A DNA stretch of 64,000 nt from the NCBI GenBank assembly GCA_016795325.1, contig JAEUHY010000015.1, positions 434,001 to 498,000 on the forward strand, read 5' to 3'. The first letter of the stretch is position 1. Every line of letters begins with the position of its first letter. Below the pieces are notes generated by a model. It saw only the letters and a program-made list of their open reading frames with translations, was not told the origin of the DNA and ran no database searches. Origin of the DNA: Planctomycetota bacterium. Lineage in GTDB: Bacteria; Planctomycetota; UBA1135; GCA-002686595. A program made the translations under genes and the position numbers. Positions 35,599-43,473 of this stretch are shown here, in pieces.

Positions 35599-38500
35599 AT
35601 GAACCGACGGCCCTCGAACGAACGGCGATCGCAGCAGCGCGTCGCCCTGGCCTTGGTCTCCGCGCCCCTGTTGCTCGTCGCCGGATGCGGCGGCGGCGAT
35701 TCGGCTGGCGCTGGCGCACAGATGGACCTGATCGAAGCCTCCAACGGCTTCGGTCTGATGTTGCCGCACCTCACGTTCAAGCTGGACGCGAACGGCCAGC
35801 CCACGAGCGAGTTGCTGGCGATCCGGACGCTCGACGACCTGAAGAACAACGTCACGTCGACGAACACCGTGCGAGCGGTGACCGAGTGGCCGGTCGACGC
35901 GAAGCTGCCCAACGGTGATGCGGGCAACCACTTCATCTACGTCGAGTTCACGCAGCCCATCGACATCGATTCGGTGCTCGACCCCTCGCCCGCCGGGCAG
36001 GCGAACTCCGGACTCGTCGGCCCGATCACGGTCCTCGAGATCGATCCGCTGACGGGGCAGTCGACGCCGGTCGCCGGTCGCGCCTTCATCGGCGGCCGCA
36101 CCTACGCGGGCTCGACCTCGCCGCTCGAGCTCCAGCAGTGGGTCACGCTGGACTCCAACGGCAAGCCGATCGCCAGCTCGGTGGACAATGATCCGACGGG
36201 CTCGTCGGGCGCCGGAATCCCGGACGGCTTCGGATTCCCGGGCACCCAGAGCGCCTTGCCGTTCCCCGGCGCGGCCAAGCTGGTCAACGACCGCTCGTTC
36301 GTGTTCGTGGTCGACAGCGACGGCGATCTGCGCACCCACGAGCGCTTCAACCCCAACCGCCAGATCCGCTTGCGCGCGACGACTGCGCTGCGCTCGGAAA
36401 ACGGCCGCCAGCTCGCGCGGCAATGCGTTGCGAGCGGCACCGTCGGCGCCGACACGATCACGCCGGAAGTGGTCAGCACGCCTCCGCCGAACGCGGTGCC
36501 GGATTCGATCCCGGCCTTCGGCGAGACGGACGTCGATCCGCAGGCGCCGGTGATCCTGCGCTTCACCGAGCCGATCGAGCCCAGCTCGCTGGGTTCCTTC
36601 AAGAACGTCGCGATCCCGATCGTCAGCTCGTCGGTCACGCTGCAATTCGGGCCGCTCGCCCAGTCGACGCAGGTGCCCTTCACGGTCGAGCCGCTCAGCC
36701 CCTACGACCTCACGGAGTGGTGCCTGACGCCCACCTATGCGTTCCCCGGCAATGGCCCGGCGACGCAACAGTGCGGCACCTTCAATGAAGTGCGCGTGGA
36801 CGTGATCGCGCTCCAGGTGCGCGACTTGGCCACCAACCGCAACCAACTCGCCGCGAACACGCGCTTCACGACGGGCGAAGGTCCCGGCCTGGTGAACGCG
36901 CCTGTGGTCCCCGATGTCGTCTACGTCGCCCGCACCGGCGCCGTCCCCGGCCTCTCGGTGGTGGACCTCAACGGCTTCGGTCAGAGCACCGGCAATCCCC
37001 AGTTCGACTTCACCTACCAGACCTTCCCCGAAGGCTGGTCGAAGTTCCCGAACAACCCCAACCTGATCCAGTACGGCCCGACGGCCTTCCCGCCGCTCAT
37101 TCCGGGCAGCTGCCCGGTCGACGGTGGCTCGGCCGGCGCGTTCACGCTGACCAAGGACAGCTCGCTCAACGACCTGCTCGTCCGTCCGCCGCTCATCACG
37201 TCGGTGGGCGAGATGTCGGTGGGGCAGGCGCTCGACGTGGTGTTCCACAACGGACGCGACTCGACGGGCTGCCGCTTCGGTGGCGGCAACTTCTGCGCGG
37301 TGAGCGGTAAGAAGATCATCCAGACCGCGTTCCAAACGGGACAGTCGCTCGGACCGCCGCTCCCCAACCAAGCGCCCGCGGCGCAGGTTCCCGGCGGCGC
37401 TAACCCGGTCTCGTTCGCACCGCACCCCAATCCGCCGGCGCTGATCTTCCCGCCGCTGTGCCTGCAGCCGTTCATCGGTGGCCAGGAGCCGACCTCGATC
37501 TTCACGGTCACTCCGATCCCCAACGGTGGTCTGGGCCTCCAGAACCTGCTCGTCCCCGGCCAGCCGATCAACCGCTTCGAAACCGCGGCCACCGGTATCC
37601 CGGCGCGCTTCCAGAACTCGTTCTTCGAAGGGCCTGACCGCCCGTCGCTGCCGAGCAGCGGTCCGTGCTTGCAGTACCAGTACCGCCAGCAGATCGGGCA
37701 CTTCCTCTACATGCTCGACCGCGCGCGCCGCGAAGTCGTGGTGTTCAACTCCAACCGCATGACGGTGCTCGACCGCATCCCGGTCGCGGACCCGACGGAC
37801 ATCACGATGGGGCCCCAGCTGGACTTCATCGCGGTCTCCAACCAGTCGGCGGACACGGTGACGTTCATCGACATCGACCCGCGCTCGGCGAACTTCCACA
37901 AGGTCATCAAGATCACGCCGGTCGCCCGTGGTCCGCGCGGGATCGCCTGGGATCCGGGCAACGAGGACATCATCGTCTGCTGCGAAGAAGACAGCGCGCT
38001 GACCGTGATCTCGGCCTTCACCTTCAACGTGCGCAAGACGGTGCAGAGCAACCTGAACTCGCCGTTCGACCTGGTCATCACGCAGCGCCAGCAAGGCTTC
38101 GGCTTCAACCGCCAGGTCTACTTCGCCTGGATCCTCAACCGCAACGGCGAGCTCACGCTGTTCGAGTCGGGTCCGGCTGGGGTGAACGGCTGGGGCTACG
38201 ACAACACGATCGGTGTCGCGCCGTTCCGCTTCGACAACCCCAAGAAGGTCGCGATGAACTTCCAGTTCACCGGCGGATCGGTGTGGGTCGTCCACGAGAA
38301 CCCGCTCAACTCCGATGGCACTCCGTCGGGCGAGATCGGGGGCGCGGTCACGCGCGTCGACGTCAACAGCGCAGCCTTCGGACCTCAGCCGCTGCAGAGC
38401 TTCCTCGCCTTCCTCAACCCCGGTTTCCGGGACATGGGGCTGGTGGTGCGCTCGTCGGTCGGCCCGTCGCAGCTGACCGGTGTTCCGATCGACGTCACCT

Positions 38501-38799
38501 TCGACGAGCTCAACAACATCGGCTCGGTCTCGAACTTCTTCACGCAGTACAGCGTGGGTTCGCCGATCCTCATCAACGGCAAGTCGCACATCAAGCCGAA
38601 CGGCGCCGCTCCGGTCACCGCCAAGACGCCTGAGTTCATGTTCGTGGCCGTGCCGAACTCGACCGAGGGTCCGGGCGTGATCGACGTGATCCAGCTGACG
38701 AGCGGTAACAACCGCTTCGACGTCAACGGCTACCTGCCGGGTGTGCAGTCGATTCCGTGCCCCGGCGCGCGCCACCTCGCGACGTACTTCCACTACTAG
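35599..38799 (+). CDS. Large lipoprotein with Ig-like and beta-propeller regions
   Basis: A 1066-residue surface protein. A signal peptide ends in APLLLVAGCGGG (lipobox). Around residues 95-130 and 300-345 are Ig-like (Big_5-type) words such as FIYVEFTQPIDIDSVLDPSP and DPQAPVILRFTEPIEPSSLG. From about residue 690 a YncE-like beta-propeller follows: YMLDRARREVVVFNSNRMTV, DFIAVSNQSADTVTFIDI, GPRGIAWDPGNEDIIVCCEE and NLNSPFDLVITQRQ. ATG 35599 is preferred over an upstream TTG because it leads straight into the signal peptide. It is monocistronic. A strong terminator hairpin lies 74 bp after the stop. Function unknown. Confidence 0.82.
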   Translation: MNRRPSNERRSQQRVALALVSAPLLLVAGCGGGDSAGAGAQMDLIEASNGFGLMLPHLTFKLDANGQPTSELLAIRTLDDLKNNVTSTNTVRAVTEWPVDAKLPNGDAGNHFIYVEFTQPIDIDSVLDPSPAGQANSGLVGPITVLEIDPLTGQSTPVAGRAFIGGRTYAGSTSPLELQQWVTLDSNGKPIASSVDNDPTGSSGAGIPDGFGFPGTQSALPFPGAAKLVNDRSFVFVVDSDGDLRTHERFNPNRQIRLRATTALRSENGRQLARQCVASGTVGADTITPEVVSTPPPNAVPDSIPAFGETDVDPQAPVILRFTEPIEPSSLGSFKNVAIPIVSSSVTLQFGPLAQSTQVPFTVEPLSPYDLTEWCLTPTYAFPGNGPATQQCGTFNEVRVDVIALQVRDLATNRNQLAANTRFTTGEGPGLVNAPVVPDVVYVARTGAVPGLSVVDLNGFGQSTGNPQFDFTYQTFPEGWSKFPNNPNLIQYGPTAFPPLIPGSCPVDGGSAGAFTLTKDSSLNDLLVRPPLITSVGEMSVGQALDVVFHNGRDSTGCRFGGGNFCAVSGKKIIQTAFQTGQSLGPPLPNQAPAAQVPGGANPVSFAPHPNPPALIFPPLCLQPFIGGQEPTSIFTVTPIPNGGLGLQNLLVPGQPINRFETAATGIPARFQNSFFEGPDRPSLPSSGPCLQYQYRQQIGHFLYMLDRARREVVVFNSNRMTVLDRIPVADPTDITMGPQLDFIAVSNQSADTVTFIDIDPRSANFHKVIKITPVARGPRGIAWDPGNEDIIVCCEEDSALTVISAFTFNVRKTVQSNLNSPFDLVITQRQQGFGFNRQVYFAWILNRNGELTLFESGPAGVNGWGYDNTIGVAPFRFDNPKKVAMNFQFTGGSVWVVHENPLNSDGTPSGEIGGAVTRVDVNSAAFGPQPLQSFLAFLNPGFRDMGLVVRSSVGPSQLTGVPIDVTFDELNNIGSVSNFFTQYSVGSPILINGKSHIKPNGAAPVTAKTPEFMFVAVPNSTEGPGVIDVIQLTSGNNRFDVNGYLPGVQSIPCPGARHLATYFHY

Positions 38800-38873
38800 C
38801 AGCTTCGCGCGGCGCGGATGCTTCGCTCGTTGGGGCGAAGCCAACGCGGCCGCACCAGCTGACCGACTTCAAC

Positions 38874-38917
38874 GCGCGCCCGCGTCGCCCTGTGCGACGC
38901 GGGCGCGCTGCTGTTTG
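38874..38917 (+). terminator. Strong hairpin terminator of the large lipoprotein gene
   Basis: Perfect 15-bp stem (38874-38888/38894-38908) with loop CCTGT, followed by TGCTGTTTG. A smaller GCTTCGC/GCGAAGC hairpin (38820-38826/38835-38841) precedes it. Confidence 0.7.
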
Positions 38918-39251
38918 AGGAACACCGACCAGCGACGACGAGCTGCGCGCGTGGCGCCGACTCCCGCGGTTGCGCGCTGCGCGCCCAGCGGACGACGCGC
39001 GGGCTGTTGGGTCGATCTCGGCCCGGGTACGCGCCCCGACCCGCCAAGTCGAACCATCCGAGCGCGCGAACGCGCGCGAGGCGGCGTGCGAGGGTCGATC
39101 GGCCCCGCGTGCGCTTCGAGTGCGCGCTAAGCAGCGATAACCCCCGAGCAAGTACCCCCGAGCAATTGCATCCGAGGCGCCCGGACGTGTTGCGCCGGCG
39201 CCGCTCTTGTCGCAAGAGGGAGCAATCGCGGACACTCCGCGGCCCACGGCC
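38918..39251. other. Intergenic region upstream of the quinone operon
   Basis: 334 bp without a supported gene. It holds a 12-bp direct repeat ACCCCCGAGCAA at 39140-39151 and 39154-39165 (14-bp period), shortly before the operon. The repeat could be a regulator site, and nothing else stands out. Confidence 0.4.
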
Positions 39252-39953
39252 ATGCCCGACCCCCGCGAAGTCCGCTCGATGTTCTCCCGCATCGCGGGGC
39301 GCTACGACCTGCTCAACCGGATTCTGTCGGTAGGTATCGATCGCAGTTGGCGCCGCGAAGCGGTGCGCCGCAGCGGCGCGGGGCGCGGCTCCGTGGTGGT
39401 CGATGCGTGCTGCGGCACGGGTGACCTGAGCCTGGAGTTCGCCGCCGCCGGCGCCCGCGTGCTCGGCGTGGACTTCACGCGCGAGATGGTTCGACTCGCG
39501 CCGCCCAAAGCCGGCCCCGCGCACGCGGCGACGCTGTTCACGCACGGCGACGCGCTGCAGTTGCCGGTGCGCAGCGCGAGCGCGGACGTGCTCTCGGTCG
39601 CCTTCGGAGTGCGCAACCTCGCCGACGCCCACGCCGGCCTGCGCGAGTTCCGCCGCGTGGTGCGGCCCGGCGGGATGGTGCTCGTGCTCGAGTTCAGTCC
39701 GCCGCCGCGCGGCTGGTTCGGCAAGCTCTACTCGTTCTACTTCCTGCGCGTGCTCCCCAAGATCGGCGGTTGGATCTCCGGCGACGCCGAGGCGTACCGC
39801 TATCTCCCGCGCACCGTCTCGGCTTGGCCGGCCCCCGACGAGTTTCGCGCCTGGATGGAGCGCGCGGGGTTCGAGCAATGCGGCCACCGGCGGCTGAGCA
39901 TGGGAATCGCTGCGTTGCACTGGGGACGACGGCCGGCGGAGCCAGCGGCGTGA
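39252..39953 (+). CDS. menG: Demethylmenaquinone / ubiquinone methyltransferase, UbiE/MenG family
   Basis: A 233-residue SAM-dependent C-methyltransferase that makes the last methylation of menaquinone. Signatures: VRSMFSRIAGRYDLLNRILS at the start, motif I VVDACCGTGDLSLEFA, LPVRSASADVLSVAFGVRNL and RRVVRPGGMVLVLEFS, then FYFLRVLPKIGGWISGDAEAYRYLP. ATG 39252 is preferred over an upstream TTG because family proteins begin about here. It leads a chain of four genes joined by GTGA overlaps with ubiX- and ubiA-like genes. Menaquinone rather than ubiquinone is inferred from that context. Confidence 0.92.
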   Translation: MPDPREVRSMFSRIAGRYDLLNRILSVGIDRSWRREAVRRSGAGRGSVVVDACCGTGDLSLEFAAAGARVLGVDFTREMVRLAPPKAGPAHAATLFTHGDALQLPVRSASADVLSVAFGVRNLADAHAGLREFRRVVRPGGMVLVLEFSPPPRGWFGKLYSFYFLRVLPKIGGWISGDAEAYRYLPRTVSAWPAPDEFRAWMERAGFEQCGHRRLSMGIAALHWGRRPAEPAA

Positions 39954-40783
39954 GCGCCAAGCTCAAGCCCGCGCCGCAGGCGCAAGCTCGCCCGAACCAG
40001 GCGGAGAGTGAGGACAGCGGCGAAGTCGCGCCGTCGCGAACCTTGAGCGCGAGCGTGTTGGCGATGGCTCCGCTGCTCTTGGCCCTCGAGTACGTGTTGT
40101 GGACGACGCCGACGGCGCCTCGCAACGTCGGGGTGCGGCTTGTCGAACGGGTGTGCGCGCCCGCGGGCGAATGGGCGGACGAAGTGCGCTGGGGACTGCT
40201 CGCCGCCGGCGCGTTGACCGCGCTCGTGATCACGCTCGCGCGACGCGTCGAAATCGGCAGGACGCTTGCGCGCATCGTGCTCGAGGGCTTGGCCTTTGCG
40301 CTCGTGCTCGGCCCGCTGCTCGCACTGCTCGCTCGCGCCGCGGAGCGCTGGATCGGTCCGGTGGATGTGTCCTGGGACCCGACCGGAACGCCGCCCGCGC
40401 TCGAGGAAGTCGGCTTGGCGGTCGGCGCGGGAGTGTGGGAGGAACTCGTGTTCCGCGTCGGCGCCTACTCGCTCGTGTACTTGCTCGCACTGCGTTTGGC
40501 GACCGCGCTTGCGTTCGGGCCGCGGGTGGCCCGCGTGGGCGCGGAAATCGCGGCCTTGACGCTCTCCTCGCTCGCGTTCGCCGCCGCGCACTTCGCTCCG
40601 TTCACGCGCTGGTTCGACCTGCCGCCCCGCGAGTTCCAACTCGAAGCGTTCACGTGGTTGGGCCTGGGCGGCCTCGCGTTGGGGCTCATTTTCCGCTGGC
40701 GCGGTCCAGGTGTGGCCGCCTGGGCCCATGCGCTGTTCAACGTGGCCCTGTGGATCGGCATCGATCCGGATGTGATCTGGTGA
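39950..40783 (+). CDS. CPBP-family intramembrane metalloprotease (CAAX-like)
   Basis: A 277-residue membrane protein with about seven hydrophobic helices. All three CPBP/Abi motifs are present: Glu164-Glu165 and Arg169 in VWEELVFRV, the FxxxH motif in LAFAAAHFAPF and the HxxxN motif in WAHALFNVALW. These form the metal site of glutamyl intramembrane proteases related to Rce1. The gene starts at GTG 39950 within the menG stop and ends in a GTGA with ubiX, so it is expressed inside the quinone operon. The substrate is unknown, and no link to quinone chemistry is known to me. Confidence 0.85.
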   Translation: MSAKLKPAPQAQARPNQAESEDSGEVAPSRTLSASVLAMAPLLLALEYVLWTTPTAPRNVGVRLVERVCAPAGEWADEVRWGLLAAGALTALVITLARRVEIGRTLARIVLEGLAFALVLGPLLALLARAAERWIGPVDVSWDPTGTPPALEEVGLAVGAGVWEELVFRVGAYSLVYLLALRLATALAFGPRVARVGAEIAALTLSSLAFAAAHFAPFTRWFDLPPREFQLEAFTWLGLGGLALGLIFRWRGPGVAAWAHALFNVALWIGIDPDVIW

Positions 40784-41451
40784 GTCGCTACTTCGTTGGA
40801 TTGACCGGCGCGAGCGGGCACGCGTACGCACGGACGCTGATCCGCGCGCTGGTGCGCGCCGACTGTGACGTGGACGTCTCGATCACCGGCGCGGGATGCA
40901 AGGTGCTGCGCCACGAGCAGGGCTTCGACGCGGGCGTCGAAGGCGAGAAGCTCGCCAGCGTGCTCGCGCCGTGGCTGGGCGACGACATCGCGCCGCGCGT
41001 GCGCGCCTTCACCGGCTCGGCCGTCGAGGCGCCGCCGAGTTCGGGCACGTCGCTAACGGGCGGCGTGATCATCTGCCCGTGTAGCATGGGCACTCTCGCG
41101 CGCGCTTCGGTGGGCTTCAGCTCCAACCTCGTCGAGCGCGCCGTCGACGTCGCGCTCAAGGAGCGCCGCAAGCTGATCCTGGTGGCGCGCGAGGCGCCGT
41201 ACTCGACGCTGCACCTCGAGAACATGCTGCGCCTCTCGCGCATGGGCGCGGTGATCCTTCCGGCGAGCCCGGGCTTCTACCACAAGCCCAAGACGCTCGA
41301 CGACCTCGTCGACCACGTGGTGGGCAAGGTGCTCGACTCGCTCGGCGTCCAGCACGCGGTCGGTGCGCGCTGGAAGGGGATCCCCAAGCCCAACGAAGAT
41401 CGTGGGCTCGACGGCGCCCGCCTCGCGCCGCCCGCGGAGGACGAACCGTGA
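40780..41451 (+). CDS. ubiX: Flavin prenyltransferase UbiX (MqnM-like)
   Basis: A 223-residue enzyme that prenylates FMN to make the cofactor of UbiD-type decarboxylases. Motifs: LTGASGHAYARTLIRALV at the N-terminus, GGVIICPCSMGTLARASVGF and the phosphate site NLVERAVDVALKERRKLILV. REAPYSTLHLENMLRLSRMG and PASPGFYHKPKTLDDLVDHVVGKVLDSLG follow. It starts with GTG 40780 overlapping the CPBP gene and ends overlapping ubiA. In futalosine menaquinone synthesis a UbiX/UbiD-type pair decarboxylates the naphthoate; no ubiD gene is visible in the window. Confidence 0.96.
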   Translation: MSRYFVGLTGASGHAYARTLIRALVRADCDVDVSITGAGCKVLRHEQGFDAGVEGEKLASVLAPWLGDDIAPRVRAFTGSAVEAPPSSGTSLTGGVIICPCSMGTLARASVGFSSNLVERAVDVALKERRKLILVAREAPYSTLHLENMLRLSRMGAVILPASPGFYHKPKTLDDLVDHVVGKVLDSLGVQHAVGARWKGIPKPNEDRGLDGARLAPPAEDEP

Positions 41452-42341
41452 GCGCTGGGGTCGCGCGCGCGCGCCTGAACGACTGGTTCGCGCTCGTCGC
41501 TTTCCGTCACTCCATCTTCGCCTTGCCGTTCGCGCTGCAGGGCGCCTGGCTCGCCGCGCGCGGAACGCCGCGTGCGCTGCTCATCGGTTGGATCGTCGCC
41601 TGCGCCGTGGCGGCGCGCACCTCGGCGATGGCCTTCAATCGCTGGCTCGATCGACGCATCGACGCGCGCAACCCGCGCACGCAGTCGCGCGAGCTGCCCT
41701 CCGGCCGCCTCTCACCGGCGCAGGCCCTGGGGCTCGCGCTCGCCAGCGGCGCGCTGTTCGTCGGCGCGGCCTGGGCGATCAATCCGCTGTGCGGCAAGCT
41801 CGCGCCCGCGGTGCTCGCCGTGCTGTGGTTCTACAGCTTCACCAAACGCTTCACGTTCCTCGCGCACGGCTTCCTCGGGCTCGCGCTCGGCATCGCGCCG
41901 CTGGGCGCGTGGCTCGCGGTGCGCGGCGATTTCGAGGGCGATCTGTGGACGCCGCTCGCGCTCGCCGGCGCCGTGCTGTGCTGGGTTGCGGGCTTCGATC
42001 TGATCTACGCCTGTCAGGACGCGAGCTTCGATCGCGCCAGCGGCCTGCACTCGCTTCCGGCGCGGTTCGGCGTCGCTCGCAGTCTGTTCGTATCGCGCGC
42101 GCTGCACGTCGCCACCGTCGTGTTGCTCGCGCTGGTGTGGCGGCGCGCCGAGCTGGGCTGGATCTACCTGCTCGCGATCGCGCTCAGCGCCGCCCTGCTC
42201 GTGTTCGAGCAAAGCCTCGTGCGCGCCGACGATCTGTCGCGCGTCAACATGGCCTTCTTCACCGTCAATGGTTGGATCGGCGTGGCGCTGTTCCTCGGGC
42301 TGGTCGCGGACCTCGCGCTGGGCTCGCCGCAGCTATCCTGA
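41448..42341 (+). CDS. ubiA: UbiA-family prenyltransferase (MqnP-like)
   Basis: A 297-residue membrane enzyme with eight or nine helices that attaches a polyprenyl chain to an aromatic ring. The first Asp-rich motif is FNRWLDRRIDARNPRTQSRE (Asn64, Asp68, Asp72) and the second is DLIYACQDASFDRASGLHSL. The GTG start overlaps the ubiX stop (GTGA). The group UbiE/MenG, UbiX, UbiA is typical of bacteria that make menaquinone through futalosine, where the UbiA homologue is called MqnP. Assignment to that pathway is inference. holA follows after 8 bp. Confidence 0.92.
   Translation: MSAGVARARLNDWFALVAFRHSIFALPFALQGAWLAARGTPRALLIGWIVACAVAARTSAMAFNRWLDRRIDARNPRTQSRELPSGRLSPAQALGLALASGALFVGAAWAINPLCGKLAPAVLAVLWFYSFTKRFTFLAHGFLGLALGIAPLGAWLAVRGDFEGDLWTPLALAGAVLCWVAGFDLIYACQDASFDRASGLHSLPARFGVARSLFVSRALHVATVVLLALVWRRAELGWIYLLAIALSAALLVFEQSLVRADDLSRVNMAFFTVNGWIGVALFLGLVADLALGSPQLS
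42334..42339 (+). promoter_or_regulatory. Predicted -10 element of holA
   Basis: TATCCT across the last codons of ubiA, 10 nt before the holA ATG, with no Shine-Dalgarno between. Confidence 0.35.
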
Positions 42342-42349
42342 CGCGTGTC

Positions 42350-43447
42350 ATGGCGAAGGAACCCGATCCGCGCGAAGTGTGGAGCTCGTTCGAGCGCGAG
42401 CTGAACGCGAGCAAGGGGCTTCCGCCGGCCGTGATCGTGCGCGGCGCCGAGGCGTGGTACCGCACGCGCGCCGTCGATCTGCTCGTCGAGCGCGCGCGCG
42501 CGGCGGAGTACGAGCTGTGCCGCCACGACACGCGCAGTCCCGACTTCCGCGCTGCAGCGTTGCTCGACGACCTGGCGAGCACGGCGATGTTCGCGTCGGC
42601 GCGCTGTGTCGTGCTCGGCGAGCCGGAGGCGTTGCTCAAGAAACAGGGCGGGGAAGAGTCGCCGACCGCGCGCGCCCTGCTCGCGTTCGTCAAACGTGGT
42701 GCGGGGGCGCTGGTGCTCAGCGCCGACTCGCTGCGCGCCGACCTGTCGGTCGTCAAGGCGCTCGGCGAACTCGGTGCGCGCACGTACTCGTTCCGCAAGC
42801 TCTACGAGAAGCCTTCGCCGTGGGAACGCGACCCCGATCCGGCGCGCGCCGAGTTGGTCAGCTGGGTTCAGTCGCGCGCGCGCGAACGCAAGGTCGCCGT
42901 GACCTCCGACCAGGCGCTGCTGCTCGCGCACGCACGTGGCAACGACCTCGCGGCGCTCGACGATGAACTGGCCGCCGCGGCGGGCGCGGGCGGCAAGTTC
43001 TCGCTCGCGGGGCTGGCGAGCGCCGCCGCCGGAAGTCCGCGCGACCTCGCCGATGCGCTGATCGGGGGCGACCTCGGTGCGGCCGCCCTGGCCGCCGAAA
43101 CGCTGTTTCGCGGCGGAATCCGGCGCGAGAAGGACGGCTCGCGCGACACCGACGAAGGCGCGTTGACCGCGATCCTGCTCGGCTACTTGCGGCCGCGCGT
43201 CCGCCAAGGTCTGGCCGCGGCGCAGCACCTCGAGCGCGGCGCGAAACCCGACGAAGCCGCCAGCGAAGCCGGCGTGACCGGGTTCGACAAGGTGCTGCGC
43301 GGCGCCATCGCGGCGCGCCCGCCCGCGGCCTGGAGTGCGATGCTCGACGATTTGCTCGCACTGGAACGCCACTCCAAGAGCGCGCGCGGCGTGGACGCGA
43401 GCGAGTTCGCGGCCCTCGCGCTGAAGTGGCGCGTGAAGCGCAGGTAG
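42350..43447 (+). CDS. holA: DNA polymerase III subunit delta
   Basis: A 365-residue clamp-loader subunit that opens the beta sliding clamp. It lacks Walker motifs, as expected for delta. The AAA+-like N-terminal part (VIVRGAEAWYRTRAVDLLVE, MFASARCVVLGEPEALLKK) is followed by domain II (VTSDQALLLAHARGNDLAALD). The C-terminal helical domain runs through DALIGGDLGAAALAAETLF, LTAILLGYLRPRVRQGL and MLDDLLALERHSKSARG. ATG 42350 is chosen, 8 bp after ubiA; the upstream frame is a shadow. Divergent sequence is normal for this subunit. mutL follows 26 bp after it. Confidence 0.88.
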   Translation: MAKEPDPREVWSSFERELNASKGLPPAVIVRGAEAWYRTRAVDLLVERARAAEYELCRHDTRSPDFRAAALLDDLASTAMFASARCVVLGEPEALLKKQGGEESPTARALLAFVKRGAGALVLSADSLRADLSVVKALGELGARTYSFRKLYEKPSPWERDPDPARAELVSWVQSRARERKVAVTSDQALLLAHARGNDLAALDDELAAAAGAGGKFSLAGLASAAAGSPRDLADALIGGDLGAAALAAETLFRGGIRREKDGSRDTDEGALTAILLGYLRPRVRQGLAAAQHLERGAKPDEAASEAGVTGFDKVLRGAIAARPPAAWSAMLDDLLALERHSKSARGVDASEFAALALKWRVKRR

Positions 43448-43461
43448 CGCCGCGCGCCGCC

Positions 43462-43467
43462 TACAAT
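43462..43467 (+). promoter_or_regulatory. Predicted -10 element of mutL, leaderless
   Basis: TACAAT, a near-perfect -10, lies 6 nt before ATG 43474. Transcription should start at or next to the ATG. No -35 is obvious. Confidence 0.5.
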
Positions 43468-43473
43468 CCTCCG

